From NCBI GenBank assembly GCA_023334545.1, contig JAADVB010000121.1, forward strand, positions 1 through 53,676: a stretch of DNA of 53,676 bases, written 5' to 3'. The notes beneath the pieces are model-generated. The model was not told the origin of the DNA. It made no database searches and saw only the letters and a program-made list of their open reading frames with translations. This document shows positions 1 to 12,695 of the stretch, piece after piece (position 1 is the stretch's first letter; the number at the start of each line of letters is the position of its first letter). The DNA is from Salisapilia sapeloensis (Eukaryota > Oomycota > Peronosporomycetes > Peronosporales > Salisapiliaceae). The position numbers and the translations under genes were made by a program.

Positions 1-280
1 GAATACCAAGCGTGACTTGAAGTCTTCTCGATGGTTTCCTTCTAATTGCATCAATATAGAACGATCACTTGCTTTTGTACCCTCAGTTTAGCAGGAAAGT
101 TATATTGAAGTGTCACGATGAGTTTCCAATGGCAAGCGGTATATCAAATCAGCTATTCTCAAGAAACACAGAGATTGCCAATTCGATTTTCATGAATAGA
201 ATTACAATAGATGTATCCGCAATTATGCCAAATAGGTATTTAGCGAACACTTTCTTACTGTAATTCCTATCAACTATACT
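1..280. repeat. Dispersed repeat, copy 1 (truncated at window edge)
   Basis: The first ~260 bases are closely similar, in the same orientation, to 25369-25625 and more loosely to 30211-30520. Shared landmarks are a motif reading acttgaagtctt, a stretch reading gcatcaatatagaacgatca (copies 1 and 2), and gtttccaatggcaag. The left part of the element lies outside the window. No intact reading frame is shared by the copies here, so I call it a degenerate interspersed repeat. The remaining bases up to the cullin start at 517 hold no convincing gene. Confidence 0.8.
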
Positions 281-516
281 TCGTCAGCGACATTCGATCG
301 CCTCGTAACTTTGAATACTTCTTGAACGTCATTCCTATCCGTATCCTTATATACCACATTCCATAAATATACGCTAGTGCTCCATCCTGACACTACCACG
401 AGTAGCTAAGACGATTACCTCCAATATCGTACTTGATCGAAATGCGACGAATTTTGATAGAACCATCAACAGCCGCATCGACTAGGCGAAAGCGAGGCAG
501 AGCGATCTCTTCCACC

Positions 517-3408
517 ATGTCACTCTTACGTAAATCCGCGGTACACTCCTTTCCATTTACATTGCCGATATCATAGCAGATACCTGACTTGCTGCTCTGT
601 ATATACCAGGTGAACTTTGAGCAAGTTTGGGAAGGAATTGAGCAGCCTCTCGAGTCCCTCGTCTCGGGCGAGCCACAGACACTGAGCAATGACAAGTGGC
701 TAGAAATGTACACGTACGTATTCGCAATCAACAAAACCTCTTAGATTCATTTTCTGATGGTTCAATGCAGTGGCATCTATAATATATGCACGAATCCAGG
801 AGCTCCGCAGGCCGAAGCACTTTTCTTTCGACTTCATAAGCTCCTTTCGGATCATGTAGAAGGTATCCTATCAGACTTAAAGGCCACGCGTGGAGATACA
901 GAATTTCTAAAGCAGTACTGCGCTGCGTTTGACTCGTTTGCAACTGGCACGAACTACATATCCAACCTCTTTCGCTACCTCGTACATGCCTTTTGCATCA
1001 TTCCTTCCAGCCTCATGGTCTCATTGTAATACTAGGATCGATACTGGATTAAATACTCACACTGTGAGACCGGTCAAGCTCCTGTACCAGGTGTCTACCC
1101 CGTCACAGAGGTAGCTGATCCATCATTTGATCGTAGAAGACGGCTTCTTATGCTTTTCTAGTTGGCACTTCATATCTGGCACGACGTCGCCTTTACGAAG
1201 CTCAAGCATCGACTAGCCGACTCAATCATTCGCCTCTTCCGAGTGTCTCGAGACGAACGGAGTGAAGTGTTTGATGAAGGAGAGTACATTGCCAACACAG
1301 TCGAAGTACTCTCTTCCTCTCTCATCTTTACAAATACGTACTAATCGATACTTCCAGACATATTCCACTTTGGGGTTGTGCATGTCTGACGCCATGTCCT
1401 TGTATCGAGATGATCTAGAAGCTCAATTCCTCAAGGTATGAAGGCATGTTGCTTACAAAGAGGAAATGATACGATGTGAATTATAGGATACGGCTCAATA
1501 CTACTCTGCACTAGCGAATAACCTCCTCTCACAAGTATCGATTGCAGAATACTTAAAACAAGTCGAGACATTATGCAACCAAGAACGACGTCGTTGTGAA
1601 CATCGTATGCTTCGATCGTACGTCCATTTCTCCTTTATCAGCACCAATATAAAGCTCATCTATACCCATAGCACGGCCATTCAAACGCGACAAACGTGTT
1701 GTCGCGTCCTCGTCGATGAACACGCTGAGCGTATCTGTCAAGACGCTGAAACGTTCTTAATTCACAACCAAACGGACGATCTCCATCGTCTCTTTTCCCT
1801 CTTTTCCGAATTACCAAAGGAACAGGCACTCATATCGTTCAAAAATATTTTAAAGAAATACATTGAACGCAGTGGACTCGACGTCGTTCGTAAATTCGAA
1901 CATGAAGACGCCGCGAAGAATCCAGAAGGGTACATCGAAGCACTTGTCCAAGTCCGGAACAAGTACTACGACCTGATTAAAGAAGCATTTGGTTTCCATG
2001 CTCTCATGCGCACAGCTCTCGATCAAGCCTGTCGCTCATTTGCTAACTCCCATCCGAGATTACCAGAGCTACTAGCCAAGTACACTCACTTTCTCATGAC
2101 GCATCGACGTAAGAGCTCTCCCAAGACGTCTGCCAGTACGTTGGAGCATGAAGAGGACGGATTAGATGGCAAGATTGAGAACATCAGCATTGTGTTTGGG
2201 CTTATTGACGACAAGGATGTGTTCCAAAAGTATTACGCCAAGTTTCTGGCCAAGCGTCTGATTAAAGAGTCGTCCATCTCGGATGATGCTGAAGCATTGC
2301 TTATCCAGAAGCTACGAGATGTCTGTGGTCTTGACTTTGTCTCGAAACTACAGAAGATGATGAAAGATAAAATGCTTAGCAAGGTACGATCGACACTGGA
2401 TCTACATGAGTATCAACTAACAGTTTCATAGGAGCTGGTGGAGTCGTTTGATGCATGGTTGGAGAGTCATGATGTAGAGCTACGAGCAGCAGACGCTCGT
2501 AACGTGAATGCGATTCAGCTCTACCATCGTATATCCTTCCATTGTGATGTCTTGACGGCAGGTGCTTGGCCGATATCAAGCACCCAAGCCGACTCAAGTG
2601 TCCAACTACCATCGGCAATGCAGGCACAGTTGGATCTCTTCACCAACTTCTATACGAGTCAGAGCAGTGGGAGGAAGATCATGTGGGTTCATCAACTCTC
2701 GTTTGGTATTCTCCAAACAAGAGGATTTGACAAACGCTACGAGCTGTCGCTAAGTTTCTACCAAATGATTCTTCTACTTCTGGTACATGCCTCTCAACAG
2801 CCTTATTTTGTATATATTTCTCATTGCTTTATGACAGTTTAACGACATGAATGAAGCGTCTATTCAACGGATGCTGGAGCACACCAAGATCCCAGTTTCC
2901 GACCTTCACCATCATCTCGATAGTCTCCTGAAGGTTTCTCTTTCCTACTGACATCTCCTACCTCTGCTGATGTTTGACACTAGGCCAAGTTACTGCTTTC
3001 TGACCGGATGGATGGGAACGATACAGTCTATAAGCTCAACAAGCAGTTCCACAACCGAAAGCTTCGGCTCTCTGTAGGTCCTCAGTCTAGCAGCACTCGT
3101 ATATGCTCTGACGTCCATGTCTGTAGATGCGACCGAGTAGTCCTGTCGAGTCCCCAAAGGAGGTGAAAGCGTCCACAAGAGTGGTAGAAGAAGATCGGAA
3201 GATGGCACTACAGGCAGCTATCGTCCGTGTGCTCAAGACCCGTCGAGATATTACTCAATCCCAGCTCCAGCGAGAAGTAGCTCAGATGCTTCGACAGCAA
3301 TTCGTTCCGACATCTATTGCGATTGATCGGAATGTGGATATTTTGGTTGAAAAAGATTTTCTTAAACGTCATGAAGATGATCCACATCGTCTACTTTACG
3401 TCGCATAA
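517..3408 (+). CDS. Cullin-1-like ubiquitin-ligase scaffold, 12 exons
   Basis: Scaffold of a cullin-RING E3 ligase: the N-terminal helices bind a substrate-adaptor such as SKP1/F-box, and the C-terminal part binds the RING protein and is neddylated. Exons: 517-540, 610-713, 771-981, 1036-1110, 1162-1305, 1358-1435, 1487-1617, 1672-2383, 2432-2782, 2838-2933, 2984-3073, 3127-3408, giving 765 aa in one frame, the usual cullin length. The N-terminus begins MSLLRKSAVNFEQVW and continues with EMYTGIYNICT, the cullin-1-type first repeat. The last exon encodes the neddylation domain with IVRVLKTRRDI (acceptor lysine in VLK), ending in HRLLYVA. Introns are 47-69 bases. The eight-codon first exon is inferred from splice sites and the family N-terminus; the 5' end of intron 5 (1306) could be a few bases different. 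Cullin identity is firm; the CUL1 subtype is likely. Confidence 0.94.
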
Positions 3409-3448
3409 GACGAATCAAACGACGCTTTATTGACCATTTTCATGTTAT

Positions 3449-4369
3449 TTAAACGACATAAAGCGTTTTATCCTGATACCCGTACTTGGTTTTGTACGTA
3501 TCAAACGTATGGATGAGAGACTTGACGTACTTGTCATGCACGGCATCAATCTCTTCCTGTGTCGGATTCTCCACCTTATCGACGGGAATCGGCTTCCCGA
3601 AGACCATGTGCAGCTCAACATCTTGATACGGTTTCAACGGGTTTAGTTTCGATGGACCGTGGCCGAGGATCGCAGCAAAGTTGAGCTTTCGGGATAACTC
3701 TTGGCGGAAGCTTAGGAGGAAGTCCGAATGTGTATATAGGTCCGTCTCGCCAAAGACATAGGCAGGAACGAGAGGCACACCGTGCTTGATAGCGAGTCGG
3801 ATGTGACCCTTGCGTCTTTTGACGTAGATCGTATGCTCCCCTTGCTTTGTCAGCATCTGCTCCGTGATACCACCGACGACGATGCCGAGACTGAGACCTT
3901 GTGTAAGCATCTTGTTCGCTGTCGATCGAGACGCATCGACTGTCCCGAGCCACAGGAGGTATTCTCGGTACACAGGGATTCTGAAAATAACAGACGCACC
4001 TAGGTCCCGGCGTTTGTGCATCGGCGAGTAGTCATGGAAGGACGGTTTGGATGATCCGTCCAGCATCGCACCGTGATGGGCTGACATGAGACCGTGTGGA
4101 TGGGTACAGAAGATATATTGTTTTTCGGGATCGACGTCTTCTTCGAACTCTAGCGTACATGGCGCTTGAGGTCCGTGCACTCGGCACCACTGCGCAAAGG
4201 CTGGCCAATAGCGATCCCCAGAGAGCTCAGCTCCATCGAGGTAGGACGGTAGATAGCCAATTAGCAGTACGAAGAAGATAGTGTTTTTATACGAAAAGTT
4301 GGCAAAGATGCACACGACGAGCGCGACTGATGCGGCGGTCAAGCAAGGAACCACGGTGCTCCGCGGCAT
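3449..4369 (-). CDS. DGAT2/MGAT-family acyltransferase
   Basis: Acyl-CoA:acylglycerol acyltransferase-type enzyme, expected in the ER membrane and lipid droplets, making triacylglycerol or related neutral lipids. The 306-residue protein has a hydrophobic N-terminal hairpin (two membrane segments in about residues 8-42), then the family signature THPHG with a following H, then VGGITE, and a RKGHIRLA...VPAYVFGE block, all typical of DGAT2. The frame is open upstream to 4483, but the ATG at 4369 (MPRSTVV) gives the usual short N-terminus before the membrane hairpin; an upstream start is possible. Single exon. It is convergent with the cullin gene, with only ~40 bases between the two stop codons. 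Substrate (mono-, diacylglycerol or wax alcohol) cannot be told from the sequence. Confidence 0.9.
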   Translation of the reverse strand: MPRSTVVPCLTAASVALVVCIFANFSYKNTIFFVLLIGYLPSYLDGAELSGDRYWPAFAQWCRVHGPQAPCTLEFEEDVDPEKQYIFCTHPHGLMSAHHGAMLDGSSKPSFHDYSPMHKRRDLGASVIFRIPVYREYLLWLGTVDASRSTANKMLTQGLSLGIVVGGITEQMLTKQGEHTIYVKRRKGHIRLAIKHGVPLVPAYVFGETDLYTHSDFLLSFRQELSRKLNFAAILGHGPSKLNPLKPYQDVELHMVFGKPIPVDKVENPTQEEIDAVHDKYVKSLIHTFDTYKTKYGYQDKTLYVV

Positions 4370-4671
4370 GATGGATAAAGGGGAAAAAGAAGATGTGACG
4401 GATGCTCCAGTCAGACACATGCTGGCTGATCCACTACCTTTCAAGATCGATATACAACTTTGTGAATAGCTTAAGAGGTACAAGGAGCTGATTGAAGTGC
4501 ATCAAGCACGGGCTCAAGTAGAGATAGGTTGAAATTGGTCTTTATAATACTTGAGTATCATCTCCATCTCCATCTTCAGAAACAAGTACCTTGTATCTCA
4601 TGTGATTACGTATACTTATCCTAGGGCCGAGTCGAACGTGGAGATTCGTCAAGATCAGACAAAAACGTGTT

Positions 4672-7600
4672 ATGCTGCGCAAAGTCCCTCGAGTACGTGC
4701 CTCCGGTCATACCTTACGGACGAGGTATGGATTGCAATGGAAAGATGTGCGACCGATTCATCATGGTGCCAAGGTTTGTGTCTTTATGAGTGGATGGCTG
4801 GACCACATTCTCATGCGTTTCAAATCCATAGCAATCGACGGTCGAAATTGGCGGTGTCGTCGCTCCTGTTAAACCAGCTCAAGTACGTACTACGTGCATA
4901 ATGATACTTTGGCGGCATAGTAATCAAATGCATCCCTTTGTTCATGCAGTCGCCAGGATTAGTGCCGCGAGGGTATCTCCCGGATGGAAGGACTCGGCCG
5001 ATGTCACAAGAACTTCTCAATCATTTACGATGGATGATACAGAAGGATCGACTTAATCAAGACATCTTCTTGATTGGGTATGGGCACTAGTATCTAGTAA
5101 CGACCCAACGTACATGACTTAGTCGTATACACCTCATAGACCACCAGGTGCATCACGGCGTGTTCTTAGCATGCAGTTTTGTGAACTTTTGAACCGAGAA
5201 GTCGAGTACGTCTCGATTTCTCAAGACACGACCGAATCTGATCTAAAGCAGGTGTGATCCTGTTTTTGGTAACCTCAGCACGAAGATTTAGCAAATCTAA
5301 CTGTTCTTTTTGTTATAGAGACGGGAAATTGTTGATGGTGCGGCCATTTTCACGGACCAAGCTCCTGTTCGAGCTGCAATTAACGGCAGAGTACTTGTTA
5401 TCGACGGTAATTTCCTTTCTCCTTCTTTCAACAAATGTATTCTAATTCGTATCATCCTCTAGGACTGGAACGAGCGGAGCGAAATGTGCTTCCAACATTG
5501 AACAATCTGCTTGAAAACAGGTGCAGTAGATCAATTCATCCATCTCTTCTTGACCTACTAACGTTGCGATAATGAAAAGGGAAATGACCCTGGATGATGG
5601 GCGATTTCTAATGAAAGCCGAAACGTAAGCTACTACGGATACATAGCATCAGGCAGTGACTTATTGAATGACGCGATCATGTAGTTATGACAACCTACTA
5701 ACGAACAACTCATCGTCGCAGTCAACGTCGACAAGGTTGGTGCGTGTCCATCCGGACTTTCGAGTCATTGCACTCGGGCTTCCTGTCCCTCCGTACCCAG
5801 GTCGTCCTCTCGACCCACCTTTGCGATCTCGTTTCCAAGCACGAAGCGTTCTTCCTTCATCTCCTGGTACTCAGTTGGAGCATCTGGTCACTCTTGCACC
5901 AGACGTTCCTATCGCTTTGTTAGAAAAGCTTGTGGGTGTCCGTGAGTCGATTAATGCTGTTGAAAGTCTCCATGAAGATGGTGCCAAGGAGCGCATGCCT
6001 TACTTCGACTATACATCCATTGCACATGCTGCTCATGTCCTTCAAAAGTTCCCAGAAGTCGATACGCGACGTCTATTGCAACGTGTTTTCCCACTTACAC
6101 GAGATGTCATGGGTCCTCGTTCCTCATCTCACTGTGAAAGTTTTGATAAAGTCGTCGACTCGTTCCTTTCGAGTGACGGAGAGAAGATTACATACAGTCT
6201 CCAGTCTGCTTCCACCGGTCCTAACTCATTCCTTCATTTCTCCACACTGGCATCGTCCAAAGACATGGCAGTACCTGCACCAATCGGTACAATGTCACCA
6301 CATGAAGAAGGCATTGCAGGGTTCATTCAAACGGCGACACACGAGAGTTTGATCTCGGAGATGGCGCAGGATCATGCAGCTGGATCGGACCTCTGTATCG
6401 TAGGTGAAAAAGGAAGCGGTAAGTCTGGTGTCGCTCGACTTTTTGCCCATCGACTTGGCTACGCAACGGAGTTGTTTAGCTTATTCAAGGACATGACATC
6501 CCGCGATCTGCTGCAGCGTCGAGCGACAGATGTGCATGGAAACACAATTTGGGAAGACAGTCCGCTTGTTCATGCTGCCAAGTACGGTCATCTTGTGATT
6601 CTAGATGGCATCCATCGCCTCGGATCGGATAGTTTGGGTATCCTCCAACGACTTGTACAGGACCGGGAGCTCGAATTAGCCGACGGCGGACGTCTCCTAG
6701 CTGAAGAAAAGTTCAATGCTTTGGACAAAGTAGATGGAGTAGCATCAACAGATCGCGTGTCAGCCATACATCCTTCGTTCCGTATCGTCGCAATCGCAGA
6801 GACAGATGCATCTAGTCAGTTGAGCGCTTCCAAAGCCAAACATGGTGCCTCCTCGTGGCTCACTTCAGACAGTATCTCCATGTTTGCCTTTCACAAGGTC
6901 CCGTCACTTTCAAGTGAAGAGAAGAAGCAACTTGTTCAACAGCTTTATCCGAAGTTACCTCATGAGACGTCTAGTAAGCTGCTTCAGTTTGCTGAAAACC
7001 TTGAAGAAACGAGGAAAGCGACGAGTGATTCGGAAATCATGGCCTTGTCACTCACGCTGCGACAAACACTACGCTGCTCCCGTCGCCTAGCTGCGTTCCC
7101 AGAGCAGTCATTAGCAGATTTAAGACCGTTGTTGCATGATACACTCATGACGTCGTTCTTACCAGCCTCATGTGTTCGCCTCGTGGATACATTGTTGGAT
7201 GATTGTGGAGTGCCTGCAACGTCGTCATCTAAAGAGGAGAGCGAAATACCTGCTCTAGGTATGCTTTTACGATCTCATTTGCCTGTAGACTAGTTGATTT
7301 AATCTCTATACAGTTGTAGAGCAAAAGGATGGACAAGTACGCATTGGCGATACGCAGCATCCAGTGCAAGTTCCTGAATACCCAGAATTGGTGCCTCAGC
7401 CTCAGTTCTTTGACATTCCAAAGCACACGGAGACGTTGCGACAGATCCTACAGGACATTGTTGCCGGTCAACAACATATTTTGCTCATTGGAAATCAAGG
7501 TACAGATATCAAAAATAATTCTTTGTCAATGTATCTCAATAACCATGTAAAAGGTGTCGGCAAGAACAAAATTGCTGACCGACTGCTCCAGCTCTTGCAG

Positions 7601-10600
7601 CAAGAACGGGAATACATTCAGCTCCATCGAGACGTACGTACATTAAGTAGTCCTCTACTACGTTTCCTATCATGCTAAGTGTGCATTTGATACGATAGAC
7701 GACTGTCCAGACGCTAACGCTTGTCCCGACCTTGGAGAATGGTCGTATCATCTGGGAAGACTCTCCGCTAGTACGAGCAGCAAAGTTCGGAAGGACATTG
7801 CTAGTGGATGAAGCTGATAAGGCACCGTTGGAAGTAGTCTGCGTCCTCAAAGGTTTAATCGAAGACGGAGAGATGCTGCTTGGAAATGGAAAGAGGTTGG
7901 TGGACACGACTAAGGTTGCTGTAGAGGACTGGAGAGATGCAGACGAAATCATTCCTGTCCACCCAGACTTTCGTATGTGGGTCTTGGCTAATCGACCAGG
8001 ATATCCGTTCCTTGGCAATAACTTTTTCCGAGAGATTGGGGATGTGTTCTCGAGCCATGCCATCGATAATCCGGATGAAAAGTCTGAGCTAGCTCTGCTA
8101 CAAGCTTATGCGCCGAACGTGTCAGTGGATATTTTGAAAAAGCTTTGTCGAGCCTTTAGCGACCTGCGCGCACTGGTGGACGAAGGAGCGATTTCGTATC
8201 CTTACTCTACGAGAGAAGCGGTAGCCGTGGCAAAACACTTGGAAGAGTTTCCAGACGATGGTGTGACCTCCGTATTGGTACGTTCCTTGGATATTTATGA
8301 CAGTATTCGAACTAACACAAGTGTGTCCTTAGGAAAATGTGCTAGCTTTCGACTCGTACGACAAGAATCTCCGTAAGCAACTGGCCGAAGTCTTCATCAG
8401 GTAATGAATGTGTACATTAAAAGTAGCAAATGCATATTTATCGAATCTACATTATAGATACGATTTAACCTAGAGTTTGATGCTATGAGGATCAATTGAC
8501 ATGCTTCACCTTTTATCCCTTTAATTCTATGTGCATGGCTATTAAATCATTAGCATCACTCTCTTGTCATTTATATCTACCTTTCAATCCAATGGATCTC
8601 ACTAACTGTATGGTCTGCTACAGACATGACATCCCCTTGTCTTCCGATGGACAAGTGCGTCGAGTAACTATCGACTTGTCGCCACTTACAACTTTACCAG
8701 AGTCAAATGTGATGGATAAATGGAAGTGGACTAGCCAAGAGAAAGTAGGATCACACTCGGACAGTCCAGCGCTATACAGCACGAAGCTCCGATGGGATCG
8801 AGCATGGATTGAGCCTGCTACATCAGCAACCTACTCCGTCCAGCAGCACCGTCTCCAGCGATTCTCGGAAGAAGTAGCATCCTTCCAAGTACCGTTGTTG
8901 GGTAATAGGAAGCAAGAAGCGCATGCTATCGTCTCTTCAAAGGACAATTCCATTCACGGTATACCACTCTCCTTACTTGATGCATATTGAAACGTAGTTG
9001 CTAATCATTTCGACAGTGCTAACTCGCCGTCCAATGGCCCTCCACACGTTTTCTGACATGGATGGATCTGAAAGGTATTATATTGTGTCTTCTACACCGC
9101 CAAAGTATGATAGCTAAACGTTCTTGTAGAACGCATACACGTCTTGAGCTCGAGAGCCAATTTATGCATTGGGAGGAAAGCCCAGTGCTGATCAATCTTC
9201 GTCAAAGTAACCAAGTTGCTGCATTCCTTCCATCCACAGGTAGACATCCTTTTTATCAAACATAAAGGCCCATGCATAGTTTTAAACAGAGCTAACAACA
9301 TGTATGAACTGTAGGTCTTTGCATTCGACTAGATCCTACTCGGAACACGGACGGACAAGTTGCATGCTTTAGGCTACCTGAAGAGGTTATGCTCGGTACT
9401 GTCCACACTCCTGAAGCCAAGTCTACGCAAAAGTCGAAACGAAGTCCATTCCCGACGTGGTTCGACACGGCATCCGCGTCCAATTGGGTAGCTCGATCGG
9501 ATCCCACGAATGCTGGCACACTCCTTCGATTTGAACGCGGCGGAAACCGTTTGCAGTTGATTGATATCGATGACGCTAGTGTCCAGTCTTTGGATCTTCA
9601 GTCGGTTGCAAGTGTCGATCCAGATGCTAGGATTATGGAAGTTCAGCCAGTCGGTTCCAATCAATGGCTTGTGCGAACGAGTGATGAGCATACGATGTAC
9701 TACCTCCAGAAAGATGACAACCAATTGGTGCTGCATACAGCCAACGCCAATACTGACACTACTTCCAGCATGACCCATTCCGTCGTGCCGTCTGGAGTAT
9801 CCGGCAGTCCTATCCACACAGTCCATCCATCCATGTACCTCCAAACGCTACATCTTGACACGAACGAAGGAGAGAATGAGATCGAATGTATTTCGCGTGA
9901 CTCAGAGTCGGAGCGTGATGACATCACAGGTGCGTGGGTATCCAAATCGAACGAATACATTGCCAACGTTCGATCTGGTGATGATACATCCGACTTGGAA
10001 GTCACATACCCTTCCAGCAAAACTACGAAAACGATTCCTCTTCATCCTACTGTCGAAGGCAATGAGGAAACGGTAGCTGATGCGACTGAGCTTTCTAAGG
10101 GAGATTACTTGGCGACTGTCAGCTCTAAAGGTAGAGTACGTCTGTGGCAGCTTGAATCTAACGCTTTAGACGAGTCTCTCGATGCCTGGAAGAAAATGTT
10201 TGGTCCTGCAGCCTTGCAAGGAGATGAACGGCTTCAGCTTAAAGTGGATGGACAGCCTGCTGGTGGTGAATCGACCCCGAAAACAGGACTAGATGAGCCC
10301 AAGTACGGCAAGGACGATCCGAACAACGATCCGCATGTTGGTGGTAATACATGGGCCGGAGGGAGCGGTGGATCCGATACTGCTGGTCTTGGTGGTCGAG
10401 GTGGACCGTATCGTCTGGACAAGGGGCACGCTGTGCATCAAGTTTCTCAGGAGAAGAAAGATGAAGTATCGGATGAAATGAGGGCGAAAGCTAGAGCTTT
10501 CGCAGAAGAAGCGCTTGCATCCAAGTTACAGGAGATTGATATGAGTAATCGCGAGTGGGAGTCGTATCAAAGGTACCTGGCAAGAGTCGAGCAAGAGTGC

Positions 10601-11371
10601 AGTGAACTGCGCTCGATTCTAAATAACGTCGAGTCAATGGCGGAAGAAAGAAGCTGGCTGAAGCATCAGTCCAGTGGAGAGCTAGATGACTCGAAACTTG
10701 TGGACGGAGTTTCGGGTGAAAGACTGATATTCAAACGTCGAGGAGTAAGTGATTCACCCTTCTCTTCAATCGGATCTCAAGACACTTTGCCAAAGAGACT
10801 GCTCTTCGTGATGGATGTAAGTGGCAGCATGTATCGATTCAACGGTCAGGACGGAAGACTGGAGCGAGTGCTGGAGACGACGTTAATGATCATGGAAAGC
10901 TTTGCTGGGTTCGAAGACCGGTTCGACTATAGTATAGTCGGGCACAGTGGAAACACTCCAGAGGCGCCATTCGTCGACTTTGGAGCTCCACCTGCCGACC
11001 GGAAGGAACGACTTAAGGTTCTACAACGCATGGTGGCACATACGCAGTACTGCATGAGTGGAGATAACACAGTGGAAGCTGTTGAGAGCGCTGTCAAGAG
11101 AGTCGTCGAAGAGGATGCGGACGATTATCTTGTGGTTGTTGTAAGTGATGCGAATCTTCAGCGATATGGCATTGAACCAGCAGAACTGGGAGATAAATTG
11201 GTGGTGGATCCACAAGTGCAAGCTCATGCCGTGTTCATCGCATCTTTTACGGATGAAGCAGACACGATCAAGAAAGAGCTACCGGATGGCAGAGGACACG
11301 TCTGTCTCGACACGACTCAGCTACCGCGCATGTTCAAGACCATGTTCACCTCAGCGTTCGGGAGACAGTAA
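4672..11371 (+). CDS. VWA8: VWA8-type mitochondrial AAA+ ATPase with VWA domain, 16 exons
   Basis: Large dynein/midasin-like ATPase; animal VWA8 is mitochondrial and of poorly known function. Exons: 4672-4773, 4832-4882, 4950-5077, 5140-5251, 5319-5406, 5463-5520, 5580-5624, 5685-7258, 7314-7499, 7554-7633, 7699-8277, 8333-8400, 8624-8958, 9017-9074, 9130-9239, 9315-11371; these sum to 1876 aa (human ~1905). Three AAA modules have Walker A-like loops: LIGPPGASRR, VGEKGSGKS and GNQGVGKNK; the last has a good Walker B, LLVDEAD. The linker has the invariant HVGGNTWAGG and GGPYRLD. The C-terminal VWA domain has an intact metal-binding site, MDVSGSMYRFN. The basic N-terminus MLRKVPRVRASGHTLRTRYG looks like a mitochondrial targeting peptide. 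The first loop lacks the GKS/T lysine, so the first module is probably not a nucleotide hydrolase, as in relatives. Confidence 0.95.
8401..8623 (+). other. Long intron of the VWA8 gene
   Basis: At 223 bases this intron is three to four times longer than the others in the gene (47-75 bases). The flanking exons, ending FIR and starting HDIPL, join in frame at the position expected from VWA8 relatives, so no missing exon is needed. It is AT-rich and holds no recognisable element. Confidence 0.7.
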
Positions 11372-11504
11372 AACATTGAAGCGATACAGACAATAAAATT
11401 TCTCTTCTAATGGCGAAAGCGTTTGTTTAATATTGCCTCCTTTACTCACATAATATGCTGCTCAACATCACACAAAGAAAGCTGATGCTCGACTCTAAAA
11501 TGCT

Positions 11505-12592
11505 TTATGAAGACTTGTTGAGAAGCTTTGGAGTTTTTGCATAAACAGTCTGATCGATGAGCTCTCCGGTTCGCTTAATGATCGCTTCTCGTAGCTTATT
11601 TGATTCAAGTCCAATGTCAGTAAACTTACTAGATTATATCATGTGAATTCAGCACCTCTGGAAACGTAACATAGCTAGCGCCTTCCTTTATCTTTTGTCC
11701 AAAGTGAGCTTGCATCTCGCTTTCCATGTTATCTCCATACTTAAGGAAGCTAGAGACATTTAATTAATATACTTGCCCATGTATAATGCAATGTTATCCA
11801 CATTAGACCACGTACAAGATTCTCATCATGTCGTCTAGTGCAATCTAGAAAGCATAATATAAGATGCATCCATAATGCGTGCTATGAAACACTTCTACCC
11901 ACCTTTCCACTTCTTTCTTTGTCGTAGATAAGATACGAGGCTAAGTAGAATAGATCGGATGGCTCTAGGCCAGACGTGTCGCTTCTTGCTCTCAAGTAGC
12001 TCTTTTCAAACTCATTAAATGATAGCTGGCCATCAAGCTTGTCATTGTTTTCCCATATAAGCTCTTCTTCATATCCTCTAGATCGATTGCTTGGCCCGTA
12101 TCCCAACTGGTCATGCACTATCGTCAGCCCCTTTGGACCAATGCTACATCGTAAGTGAGCAATCTCTTTTCTGCCGCTTTTCTCCTCTTCAAGAACAGCA
12201 TCATAAACGGCCATTTCACGGCTATACTTGTCGACTTTAGCATCAACCTCATGTCCTGCTTTCAAACGCTTTCCAGTTGCTCCGGCCTTTCAAAATGAAA
12301 ATGACGCATCTTTTCACAATCCCAATGCACATAAGAATACCTCTGGTTGATCCTCACTTGCTCGTTCCTTTGCTTTCTATTGCACCATACGTCATTCTCT
12401 GCTCTTGTGTGTATTTGGTGAAAGCGGAGAGCCTACCTCGAGCTTCTTTTCTACCTGCTGTCGAGGAATGTCGAAAGCCAAGAGTCGGAAAACTCTTCTC
12501 AACTGTAGCTGCTCTTCGATGCTCAATCCAGCCTGAGTCGACTGTTCTCCTACCTTTCTCTGCTGACCTCTTTGCACAGAGCTTATGGACAT
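11505..12592 (-). CDS. EF-hand calcium-binding protein, 5 exons
   Basis: Predicted 260-aa protein with EF-hand-like loops. Exons on the minus strand: 12592-12437, 12286-11903, 11844-11816, 11749-11656, 11624-11505. The best loop is ENNDKLDGQLSFNEF, followed by DTSGLEPSDLF and YDKERSGKV, the layout of EF-hand proteins widespread in flagellated protists; a ciliary role is an inference. The last exon depends on a 31-base intron (11655-11625). If it is not spliced, the protein ends 9 codons later at the TAG finishing at 11629. The spliced version stays open for 39 further codons with ordinary composition, so I prefer it. Start chosen as the first in-frame ATG, MSISSVQRG; it lies ~100 bases past the GPN3 stop, on the same strand. 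Confidence 0.65.
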
Positions 12593-12695
12593 CTTGAAGA
12601 GGTTCAAACGCAACAAAATGAACTGAATGAGCAGAAATAGAACCAAAGAATGAAGCGTTAGTATGTATTTAGCTCGTGTTCTAACAGTCACTTTC

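Noticed and set aside
393-734. 113-codon minus-strand open frame with protein-like text (for example VEEIALPRFRLVDAAVDGS)
   Set aside because: It runs antisense through the cullin first two exons and intron, has no splice partners and no recognised family. The plus-strand cullin model explains the region, though the 42-codon part from the ATG at 518 could be checked.
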